DNA of 64,000 nt, from positions 62,001 through 126,000 of the forward strand of contig CAKONV010000001.1 of NCBI GenBank assembly GCA_934098295.1, written 5' to 3'. The notes below the pieces were generated by a model. The model made no database searches. It was not told the DNA's origin and was given only the letters and a program-made list of their open reading frames with translations. A program made the translations under genes and the position numbers. The stretch is from an uncultured Bacilli bacterium (GTDB lineage Bacteria; Bacillota_I; Bacilli_A; ML615J-28; CAG-313). Below, in pieces: positions 24,023 to 31,477 of the stretch. Position 1 is the stretch's first letter; each line of letters opens with the position of its first letter.

Positions 24023-25165
24023 CTAAAGTCCACTTTTTTTGTGTAATTCTTTAATTTTTTCGGCTTTTTTTACATCAAAATTATTTAAATTATTAAATTC
24101 ATCTTTAATTAGACCCTTATGTCTAAACAAAGCCATATTGAACCGGTGGATATACATAAATGGTAAAAGGAATGGAAGATGATTTAAAATATCATATTTA
24201 TTCTTCATAAATTCTGTGCTGGGAAAGACCCTTTTCATTAAGTATTTTACCTTATGCGTTTTTTTACCATTTTCGGTTTCTACTAAAACAGCTTGAGCAT
24301 GGTCAATTGTTCCATGGGTTTTACTATCAATAATATAAGATAACATATCATTTTCTAAGGTAGACAAATTTTGGCCATCAAAAAGATCAAAACTTAAATT
24401 TTTAAAGTTTTTTTCAAAAGTACTTAAATTTAATTTTTCCATTTCTTGATTGATATAATCAAAATTTAAATTTGTAAAGTTAGATAAATAAATATAACAA
24501 TCAAATAAATATCTTAGACCGCATCCACCTTCTTTATAGTGTTTAGCTAAATGGACAATAAAATAGATATAAAAATCCTCATCGCTCATTTTATAAATAT
24601 ATTTATCACTTGTTTCTATTAATTTATTCCATATTTTATTATAGTATTGATAAATTATTTTATCTCTTTCGGGTACGAGTCTTTTATGAAGTTCTACATC
24701 CATAATCGGTAGTTTTTGAAAAGAATCATGATGATCAGTTTTGTCAGGACCACTATATCCTAAATCTTTTAAAATATTATAGGCTTTTTTCTTTTGTTTA
24801 TAATCAATTAAAATATCTAAATCATTCATTGTTCTAAGAACTGGAGATTTATAAAGATATTTTAAGATGGAGCCTTTTAGAGGCATACATTTAATTTGTG
24901 CTAAAGAAAAAGAATCTAAAATTTGTTTCTTTTCTAATTCTTGAATGGCTTCTTTATATACACATTTACGATATTTTTTTTCTAACTTTTCTTTTAATTT
25001 TTCATCTATTTTAACATTATAAAATAAAATTGCTTCATAAACAATAGGAATAAGGGAATGATCTACACCAAGTTTTAATAGATAAGAAAGATCAATACCA
25101 TCGGCATCAAATGTTGGTTCATTTTTTAAATAGGAAACTAAAAGGGCTATTTCTTTTCTTATCAT
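24023..25165 (-). CDS. Nucleotidyltransferase family protein (NTP_transf_5-like)
   Basis: A 380-residue protein. The core reads MPLKGSILKYLYKSPVLRTM followed by NDLDILID, near residues 90-120. This is the KG...R..DLDlL pattern of the uncharacterised nucleotidyltransferase family PF14907. Downstream it has VELHKRL, also typical. Members are found in capsule, teichoic-acid and peptide-modification loci; the substrate is unknown. It is alone on its transcript, with its own consensus-spaced promoter. Ribosome binding site AAAGG. Confidence 0.78.
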   Translation of the reverse strand: MIRKEIALLVSYLKNEPTFDADGIDLSYLLKLGVDHSLIPIVYEAILFYNVKIDEKLKEKLEKKYRKCVYKEAIQELEKKQILDSFSLAQIKCMPLKGSILKYLYKSPVLRTMNDLDILIDYKQKKKAYNILKDLGYSGPDKTDHHDSFQKLPIMDVELHKRLVPERDKIIYQYYNKIWNKLIETSDKYIYKMSDEDFYIYFIVHLAKHYKEGGCGLRYLFDCYIYLSNFTNLNFDYINQEMEKLNLSTFEKNFKNLSFDLFDGQNLSTLENDMLSYIIDSKTHGTIDHAQAVLVETENGKKTHKVKYLMKRVFPSTEFMKNKYDILNHLPFLLPFMYIHRFNMALFRHKGLIKDEFNNLNNFDVKKAEKIKELHKKSGL

Positions 25166-25205
25166 TTTTAACCTTTACCTTTCATTTTTGTGTTTATTTA
25201 ATGAT

Positions 25206-25234
25206 ATAATACCATATCTTTGCCTTTTTTTCAA
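25206..25234 (-). promoter_or_regulatory. Promoter of the nucleotidyltransferase gene
   Basis: Minus strand: TTGAAA (25229-25234), 17-base spacer, TATTAT (25206-25211), about 40 bases before the start codon at 25165. Confidence 0.6.
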
Positions 25235-25249
25235 GAAAAAAGGTGAAAA

Positions 25250-25294
25250 TAAAAAAGTAAGAAATGTTTTTTATTTTCATTTCTTACTTTTTAA
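25250..25294 (-). terminator. Terminator of the aminotransferase gene
   Basis: A 15-bp stem pairs 25252-25266 with 25278-25292, followed by T-rich sequence on the minus strand. The aminotransferase stop codon (25284-25286) lies in the stem. Confidence 0.7.
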
Positions 25295-26585
25295 GGTCTT
25301 CTTTTTTTTCTTTTATCAGCTTTTTTATTGTTTCTTTTTTTACAACGGTTGTAAAGACATGCGTTGCAAGATTTAATTCATCCAGGCTAGGATAAGATGG
25401 AGCAATTCTAATATTTGTGTCTAATTCATCATGGTGATAGGGATAAGTTGCTCCGGCTTCCGTTAATTGAACACCTAAAGTTTTACATTCTTTTACGACT
25501 TTTTTAGCAAGATTTGGTAAAGTATTAAAAGAAATAAAGTAACCACCATGAGGTTTAGTCCAAGTACCGTAATTATCTCCTAATTCCATAGTTAAAATTT
25601 GGTCAACAAGTAAAAACTTAGGACGAAGAATATCGGCATGTAATTTCATTTGTTTTTTTACACCTTCTAAGTTTTTAAAAAAACGTACATGTCGTAATTG
25701 GTTTACTTTATCATAGCCAATTGTTTCAATTCTTAATCTTTCTTTAATATCTAAAATATTGTTTGGTGAACTTGCGATAGCAGCAAGTCCAGAACCAGGA
25801 AAACTAATTTTGGAAGTTGAAGTAAATTTATAAACTAAATCAGGATTTCCAGCTTTTTTAGCCTCATCTAAGATTTCTAATAAAAAGTCTTGATTATTTT
25901 CATACAAATGATGTACAGAATAAGCATTATCCCAATAAATTCTAAAATCTTTAGCTTTAGGCTTTAATCTAGCAAATCGCCTTACGCATTCATCACTATA
26001 GGTAATACCCGTAGGATTAGAGTACTTAGGAACACACCAAATACCTTTAATGCTTTCATCGGTAGAACAATATTTTTCTACTAAATCCATATCAGGACCA
26101 TCATCAAGTAAAGGAATGTTAATCATTTTAATACCAAAATATTCCGTTATCGCAAAATGGCGATCATAACCAGGGACTGGACATAAAAACTTTACTTCTT
26201 TTAACTTACACCAAGGAACGCTTCCTAAAATACCATGTGTATAAGCGGTACTAATACAGTCAAACATAACATTTAAACTAGAATTTCCACAAATAATTAT
26301 ATTCTTAGGATCTACTTCAATAATTTCCGCTAATAATCTTTTAGCTTCTTCAATACCGCCTAATATGCCATAGTTTCTACAATCAATGCCATCTTCGCAT
26401 AATAAGTTATCTTTACTCGATAAAACATCCATCATGCCCATTGATAAATCTAATTGTTCACTACAAGGTTTCCCTCTTGACATATTAAGGTTTAAGGACA
26501 TGGAAGCATATTTTTGGTATTCTTCTTCTAAAGAAGATAACATTTCTTCTAATTTCTTAAGGCTTTTTTCTTTTAAATTATTCAT
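25284..26585 (-). CDS. PLP-dependent aminotransferase (PF12897/aspartate aminotransferase subgroup)
   Basis: A 433-residue fold-type I enzyme. N-terminal LNMSRGKPCSEQLDLS and the glycine-rich YGILGGIEEAKRLLAEI are typical of the atypical class I (MocR-like, no helix-turn-helix) aspartate aminotransferase family. The PLP-binding lysine is expected in TSTSKISFPGSGLAAIASS near residue 255. The C-terminal arginine region is RIAPSYP. It would transfer amino groups between aspartate and 2-oxoglutarate. It follows the DUF1893 gene in the same direction by 11 bases. Confidence 0.88.
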   Translation of the reverse strand: MNNLKEKSLKKLEEMLSSLEEEYQKYASMSLNLNMSRGKPCSEQLDLSMGMMDVLSSKDNLLCEDGIDCRNYGILGGIEEAKRLLAEIIEVDPKNIIICGNSSLNVMFDCISTAYTHGILGSVPWCKLKEVKFLCPVPGYDRHFAITEYFGIKMINIPLLDDGPDMDLVEKYCSTDESIKGIWCVPKYSNPTGITYSDECVRRFARLKPKAKDFRIYWDNAYSVHHLYENNQDFLLEILDEAKKAGNPDLVYKFTSTSKISFPGSGLAAIASSPNNILDIKERLRIETIGYDKVNQLRHVRFFKNLEGVKKQMKLHADILRPKFLLVDQILTMELGDNYGTWTKPHGGYFISFNTLPNLAKKVVKECKTLGVQLTEAGATYPYHHDELDTNIRIAPSYPSLDELNLATHVFTTVVKKETIKKLIKEKKEDLKK

Positions 26586-26596
26586 TTTTTATACCA

Positions 26597-27013
26597 TTAT
26601 TTTTTCTTAAAACTTTCTATTTTTTCTACGATTAACTTATAAGCAATTAAGACATCGTCAACATCTAAAACTAAACTTTCAAATGGACATAGTCCCGTTT
26701 TATCTCTATTAATAATATTGTCTACTAGTTTTTCATATTTAACGGTTATATGATGTTCTTCTAAAACCTTTAAAGCTGGTTTAGAAATAATAATCGTATC
26801 AACATCTTTAATGCCGGCTTTAATAAATAACATAGCAGCCGCTTTACCAACCACTAAATCAGCCACACTAGCACCTGATAAATCATAACCTTTATTAATA
26901 AAATCAATAATAGGCATTACGCCTCTTAAATCGCTTGTTAAACTAAGGTTAGAACTAACAATAGAAATTTTATGTTCACCTAAGTTATTTTTAGCTTTTT
27001 CTAAATTAGTCAT
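26597..27013 (-). CDS. DUF1893-family protein
   Basis: About 138 residues. The family pattern is visible: SNLSLTSDLRGVMPIIDFI, then GASVADLVVGKAAAMLFI, and a C-terminal Cys in TGLCPFE. DUF1893 (structure known from TM1506) is cytidine-deaminase-like in fold, with no settled function. The GTG at 27025 is too close to the ribosome binding site, so I place the start at the ATG at 27013, one base after the stop of the membrane gene upstream. The tight coupling suggests a shared role in uptake or modification of a small molecule. Confidence 0.78.
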   Translation of the reverse strand: MTNLEKAKNNLGEHKISIVSSNLSLTSDLRGVMPIIDFINKGYDLSGASVADLVVGKAAAMLFIKAGIKDVDTIIISKPALKVLEEHHITVKYEKLVDNIINRDKTGLCPFESLVLDVDDVLIAYKLIVEKIESFKKK

Positions 27014-27014
27014 T

Positions 27015-27590
27015 TTACTTAGCACTCTTTAAAAGTTTTTTTAATAGTAAACTAATAAGTGGACAAACAGTAAATAAAATTAACATACCAAGATATCCAG
27101 CTAATACTTGTTTTAACACCATATCAAAAGAAAGATTAGTATATTTACCAAATAAAGCAACTAACCCTAAGAAACTTCCTCTACCAATAACAAAAGCTAA
27201 AACAACAGTAGGAATAATATATAAACTATTCTTGAAAATCTTATTAGCAAACATACCACTAACAAGGCCAAAAACACCAAGTTCTACCATCATAAAAGGT
27301 AAACGTGCTAAAGCTGGCATTGGTGAACCATATAAAGAAGTAATTAAATAACTAACAAGTGGTGATAAAACACCAACAGCAACCCCATACTTTACACCTA
27401 GAATAATACCACCAAGTAAAACTGGTAAGTACATTGGTAAGAACTTAACACCACTAGATGCTCCAAAAGCCATATGGAAAATCATTGGTGATACAACTGC
27501 CATTGCAATAATACCCAAACTGATTAAACTCTTAATCATTATTCTCTTCTTTGTAGAAGTAAAATTATTTGTTAAAAAATTATCAATCAT
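27015..27590 (-). CDS. ECF-type transporter S component-like membrane protein
   Basis: A 191-residue protein with about five to six hydrophobic segments. The core GGIILGVKYGVAVGVLSPLV and ARLPFMMVELGVFGLVSGM is typical of substrate-specific (S) components of energy-coupling-factor vitamin transporters. No AT module (EcfA/EcfT) is encoded nearby, so it would use a shared module, as group II S components do. It is coupled to the DUF1893 gene. Substrate not determined. Ribosome binding site AGAGG. Confidence 0.78.
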   Translation of the reverse strand: MIDNFLTNNFTSTKKRIMIKSLISLGIIAMAVVSPMIFHMAFGASSGVKFLPMYLPVLLGGIILGVKYGVAVGVLSPLVSYLITSLYGSPMPALARLPFMMVELGVFGLVSGMFANKIFKNSLYIIPTVVLAFVIGRGSFLGLVALFGKYTNLSFDMVLKQVLAGYLGMLILFTVCPLISLLLKKLLKSAK

Positions 27591-27852
27591 ATTAATAATA
27601 CCTCTTTCTATACAAACTTTATAATTAGTATATCATAATCTTAAATATTTTGAGATTTTCATGCATATAAAAATAATTTAAGCATTTTCAAGTTTTAAAT
27701 AAATAAAAAGTCATAATTTAATTTTAAAATTTTAACTCAACTAACCTTATTATCTTTTCTTCTCTTTAAAATACCACAAACTTTTCAAAAACAAAAAAAC
27801 TGGAATATTATTTTTTTATATAATTTGCAAAAATCAAATAATGAAATTAATT

Positions 27853-28269
27853 CTATTTCAAACCAAAACTTTTTTCAATTAAATCTGCATATCGATTCAT
27901 ATTTCGTTTTCTTAATTCTTTTACTAAAATTGGGATTGGGGGCCAATTGTTATTATAATGATTTGAGGTTGGACCGTTGTATAACCCACCACCTGGTCCC
28001 GTATACAATCCACCACCTAATCCTGTATACAATCCACCACCTGGTCCTGCATATAAACCACCACCTGGCCCTGTATACAATCCACCACCTGGTCCTGTGT
28101 ATAATCCACCACCTGGTCCCGTATATAATCCACCACCCGGTCCTGTATATAATCCACCACCCGGTCCTGTATATGCACCACCACCTGGTCCCGTATACAT
28201 TCCACCACCTGGTCCAGTGTACATTCCACCACCTGGTCCAGTATACAAATCTCTAGGCCATGTAGACAT
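27853..28269 (-). CDS. YTGPGGGL octapeptide-repeat protein
   Basis: A 138-residue protein, almost entirely tandem repeats. After MSTWPRDL come eleven copies of YTGPGGGL (variants in position 8: M, M, A, L; one YAGPGGGL; one YTGLGGGL), then a degenerate YNGPTSNH copy. The tail of about 34 residues is predicted helical (PPIPILVKELRKRNM). No signal peptide. The ATG is 10 bases after the TOPRIM-like gene stop, behind a perfect AGGAGG, so it is the third gene of that operon. The regular Tyr/Gly/Pro spacing suggests a stacked beta structure or an assembly domain. I vaguely know similar short hypothetical proteins in other bacteria but cannot verify this. Function unknown. Confidence 0.85.
   Translation of the reverse strand: MSTWPRDLYTGPGGGMYTGPGGGMYTGPGGGAYTGPGGGLYTGPGGGLYTGPGGGLYTGPGGGLYTGPGGGLYAGPGGGLYTGLGGGLYTGPGGGLYNGPTSNHYNNNWPPIPILVKELRKRNMNRYADLIEKSFGLK
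27982..28245 (-). repeat. Eleven 24-bp coding tandem repeats
   Basis: Each unit encodes one octapeptide of the repeat protein. The units differ mostly at synonymous third positions (for example CCTGGT/CCCGGT and GTATAT/GTATAC on the plus strand), so the amino-acid sequence is conserved beyond the DNA. A twelfth, degenerate unit follows to 27958. Confidence 0.95.
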
Positions 28270-28279
28270 AAAATTCCTC

Positions 28280-28810
28280 CTAATTTATTAATTTTTCTAA
28301 CAATTCTTCATCTTTTTCATGTACGTGCTTTCTTTTCAATGAGTAATTTTTAATTAAATTTCTAATTTCTTCATTTGAAAGAGAATCAAAAAAGGTATAA
28401 TTATATTTATATGTTTTTTGATATTTTTTATCAATTTGATATAAATATTCAGAAGCCTTCTTTGAACTTTTATACTTTCCTATATATTCATCAATTTTGC
28501 CTTCATAAATTAAATGCAAAATTTCAAACTCAGGTTTAATACAAATTTTTAAATTTTCCTCAACTCTATTTTTAAGCTCATTGGGAATCTCTAATTCATC
28601 AGTCAATAAATCACCGATTCTAATGATTGAAATAGTTTCTTGATGTGGTAATTGATAAATTTTTTCCAATAGTTTACCATTAATTTGTCTCGCATGAAAA
28701 ACTTCTTCATATAATAATGATTCATTTGGAATGTTAAAAATTCCTTTTTTTATTAAAACATCAATTAAAGCTTTTTCACAAGTTCCTTCAGTCATTATTA
28801 TATATTTCAT
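28280..28810 (-). CDS. RloB/TOPRIM-like protein, partner of AAA ATPase
   Basis: A 176-residue protein. It begins MKYIIMTEGTCEKALIDVL, giving a TOPRIM-type acidic position (E8) after a beta strand. Then comes IIRIGDLLTDEL with D67 and D71, the expected second acidic cluster. IKPEFEILHLI (residues 91-101) resembles the NPxFExWLLLH motif of RloB. It overlaps the AAA ATPase gene by 23 bases. AAA-plus-TOPRIM pairs include the anti-phage PARIS (AriA/AriB) and RloA/RloB sets; here the TOPRIM-like protein is shorter. It is probably a nuclease, but the family assignment is by motif only. Confidence 0.6.
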   Translation of the reverse strand: MKYIIMTEGTCEKALIDVLIKKGIFNIPNESLLYEEVFHARQINGKLLEKIYQLPHQETISIIRIGDLLTDELEIPNELKNRVEENLKICIKPEFEILHLIYEGKIDEYIGKYKSSKKASEYLYQIDKKYQKTYKYNYTFFDSLSNEEIRNLIKNYSLKRKHVHEKDEELLEKLIN

Positions 28811-29963
28811 TTTTTAATAACCTCTTAACTTTCATCAATTGATCATAGTTTAATAATGTGTTAAATGTATTGTTATTAAATTTTTTGCTTTTTAAAATTT
28901 CTGTTCTAAATTCATAATTGTCATATAAATTTTCTATATTAATTTCATTATTAACTTTATGAAGTATAAAAATATTATCTCTTCTATCAAAAATATCCAA
29001 AATTTCAACGTAATGGGTACTAAACATGATTTGTGCATTTTTTTTGTTTAGTGATTTATCCGTTATTAGAAACAGCAAATTGTTAACCAAATTTTTATGG
29101 AAACAATTCTCTATTTCATCTATTATCATTACACCACCAGTTTTTAAAAGCATTGCAGTTCTTATAAATAAATCTATGCCTTTAATTGTACCATTAGACA
29201 AAAGTTCTAACATTTCCTTTTTAGTGACAGTTAATTCTTTATTGTTAAATCTTTTAAAAACGACCAAATCAGTTCCTGAAAAATGAATATACTCGATACT
29301 ATCATCTAATAGCCTAATTATTTCTTTGGTTAATTCTTCACCAAAAAAATTTAAGCTTTCAAAAAACAGCCCATTGACAATGACACCATTTTTTGAGAAT
29401 TCCGGTAAATAATAACCATTTGATTTGTCCTTACATAAAAATATTAACTTAGATGTATCATCGATTCCTGTAGCGTAATTATCTATGGAAAATTTCAAAG
29501 AAGTTAAATAATGTTTACCACACTTTCTATCATATTCAGCAAATTTTGTTATTTCATCAGTAATCTTACAAAATGGTGATATAATTTGCCCTTCTGGTAA
29601 TTCCTCAATAGGCAAAATTATCATATCATAAATGTAAATAACACCATCTAAATAGAATTCAATATGAAGTTTAATTTCTTCTTTACTAAAATCATTTTTT
29701 CTGTAAAGCCATCTACCAGTTTTCATTAATACTAGCACATTTTTAACCAAATCTAAAGTTGTTGATTTTCCTGATGAATTACTACCAGTAAAAGCTATTA
29801 AGTTATAAGTATAGAGGTTTTCATCTATTTTAATAATTTCGCTATCATCATTGCACTCTTCAATATCCTCATTATTAACTCTAGCTCTAGTTAAAAAATC
29901 TAACGTAAAATCATCTGATAACATTCTAAAACCCGATACTTTTATCTTCAATAATGCAAACAT
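28788..29963 (-). CDS. AAA/SMC-like ATPase (AAA_15/AAA_21 type)
   Basis: A 391-residue ABC-class ATPase of the defence-associated AAA_15/RloA type. Walker A GSNSSGKST is at residues 60-68. The signature-like ELLSNGTIKG is near 253-262, Walker B GGVMIIDEIEN at 276-286, and the H-loop in MFSTHYVE at 313-320. N-terminal LLKIKVSGFRMLSDDF is typical of this superfamily. It is the first gene of a three-gene operon with its own promoter and a strong AGGAGG. In PARIS-like systems the ATPase senses a phage trigger and holds the TOPRIM effector; that role is an inference here. Confidence 0.84.
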   Translation of the reverse strand: MFALLKIKVSGFRMLSDDFTLDFLTRARVNNEDIEECNDDSEIIKIDENLYTYNLIAFTGSNSSGKSTTLDLVKNVLVLMKTGRWLYRKNDFSKEEIKLHIEFYLDGVIYIYDMIILPIEELPEGQIISPFCKITDEITKFAEYDRKCGKHYLTSLKFSIDNYATGIDDTSKLIFLCKDKSNGYYLPEFSKNGVIVNGLFFESLNFFGEELTKEIIRLLDDSIEYIHFSGTDLVVFKRFNNKELTVTKKEMLELLSNGTIKGIDLFIRTAMLLKTGGVMIIDEIENCFHKNLVNNLLFLITDKSLNKKNAQIMFSTHYVEILDIFDRRDNIFILHKVNNEINIENLYDNYEFRTEILKSKKFNNNTFNTLLNYDQLMKVKRLLKNEIYNND

Positions 29964-30000
29964 CCGCTACCTCCTATTCTTACATATATTATACATCAAT

Positions 30001-30029
30001 ATTATATCAGTTATTCTTTCTCCATTCAA
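30001..30029 (-). promoter_or_regulatory. Promoter of the AAA/TOPRIM/repeat operon
   Basis: Minus strand: TTGAAT (30024-30029), 17-base spacer, TATAAT (30001-30006), 38 bases upstream of the ATPase start codon. Confidence 0.65.
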
Positions 30030-30167
30030 GTATTTTAAACATTTTTTTTGTTTGGAAAAAATATTTATCAACCAAAAATTTTTATAGATATTAATTTTTC
30101 TAACTCTTTAACAGTTTTTTGATTTTATACCTTTTCCCATAAATATTTTTTAAACAAATCTCCCAAT

Positions 30168-31475
30168 TTAGTTTACCTCTAATTTAATTTTTTCTTTTTT
30201 TAATAGGTATAAATAAGCAATTGTTGATACAACTCCATCAAATAACATACCAAATCCAAATAGTAATGCGATATTTTCAAGTGATGGCACCCATATATTT
30301 AATTTGTACAATATAAAAGCCGTTCCGTAGTAAATAAAGTTATCTATTATGGTTTCAAAAATCATATAATTTATTTTACCAATTCCATAAAAAATTGAAT
30401 CAAAGACATTTTGTAAGGCATATACAGCATAAAATCCAATTAAAATCATAACTAATTTAAATAATTTATCTACATCACTATATTGTAAAACATTTTTCAT
30501 GAAAAATTTATAGGTAGGAATCAATAGAAACCAAATAATTATAATAATCAATGTAAATAATAAATATCCAATACTATTTTCTTTAATTGCTTCCTTATTT
30601 CTACCACAATCACTTTTTATAACTTCTCCTAAAGAAATTACAGGAAGTAATAACCAGCCCCAAATAAAGTTATTTGCTACCCAATAAACACCTTGTTCAT
30701 TTACGCTATTGACCATTCTTAATATCATCACCATATAAAATAAGTTTCTAACAAAAGATTCAAGTGCAGATAAACTCGCTTTTTTTTCTAATTCTTTAAA
30801 CCAAGAAAAATCAAGTTTTGTTTTTTCAAAAATTTTAATATTTTCTTTATAAAGTAATAATATTGATACAAAAATTAAAACAATAGATGAAATAATATTA
30901 CTAACCGCAATACCATTTATTCCTAATTTTAAAGAAAAAGAAAGATTAGATACTAAAAATAAATCGAAAACAATGGATAGAATTAATTTAGTTAAAAGAA
31001 TAATATATAAATATTTAGTTTTCTTTAAAACTTCAAAAACAACTAAAATAAAAGTATAAACTACACCAAAAATGTTAGCTATTGATTCTAATCTTATGTA
31101 TGTGGCTGAGCTATCAATTATATCTTTATTGGTTGCCATTAAGTGTAACATTGGTTTAACAAAAATAATTACGATTATAGATATTACTAAATATATTAAT
31201 ATAGTAACTAGTAATCCCGTCCGAATTTTATTATTTAGTTGTTCTTTATTGTCAATAGCTTTACCAATAAAATAGAATAATGGTAAAATGATACCTTCTT
31301 GAAATATTTCATAGATTAAACTAACCCATGAAAGTTCTCCAGCAATGGAAAAAGCGTAAGCATCAGGTAGATTGCCAATTAAATAAACTCTTAAAGTAGT
31401 ATAAATGGTAGGAATAAAATTTAAGATAAAAATTGATATGAATAAAGCATAATTAATTTTTTTCAAACTTTTCAT
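30168..31475 (-). CDS. MATE-like multi-pass membrane protein
   Basis: A 435-residue protein with about twelve hydrophobic segments. It resembles MATE/MOP exporters in length and two-fold layout, but the usual MATE motifs are degenerate; the second half reads YGIGKINYMIFETIIDN rather than the classic pattern. It follows the HTH-kinase fusion gene by only 2 bases, so the two are co-transcribed. The pairing suggests export of a compound that the kinase-like protein senses or modifies. Substrate unknown. Confidence 0.72.
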   Translation of the reverse strand: MKSLKKINYALFISIFILNFIPTIYTTLRVYLIGNLPDAYAFSIAGELSWVSLIYEIFQEGIILPLFYFIGKAIDNKEQLNNKIRTGLLVTILIYLVISIIVIIFVKPMLHLMATNKDIIDSSATYIRLESIANIFGVVYTFILVVFEVLKKTKYLYIILLTKLILSIVFDLFLVSNLSFSLKLGINGIAVSNIISSIVLIFVSILLLYKENIKIFEKTKLDFSWFKELEKKASLSALESFVRNLFYMVMILRMVNSVNEQGVYWVANNFIWGWLLLPVISLGEVIKSDCGRNKEAIKENSIGYLLFTLIIIIIWFLLIPTYKFFMKNVLQYSDVDKLFKLVMILIGFYAVYALQNVFDSIFYGIGKINYMIFETIIDNFIYYGTAFILYKLNIWVPSLENIALLFGFGMLFDGVVSTIAYLYLLKKEKIKLEVN

Positions 31476-31477
31476 AA

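Noticed and set aside
27958..28245. Short tandem repeats as a CRISPR array
   Set aside because: Units are contiguous 24-mers without spacers and encode a conserved octapeptide in one frame behind a good ribosome binding site.
27825..28291. Plus-strand proline-rich reading frames (YNPPPGPV repeats and a His-rich frame)
   Set aside because: They are complements of the repeat gene, without ribosome binding sites or operon context.
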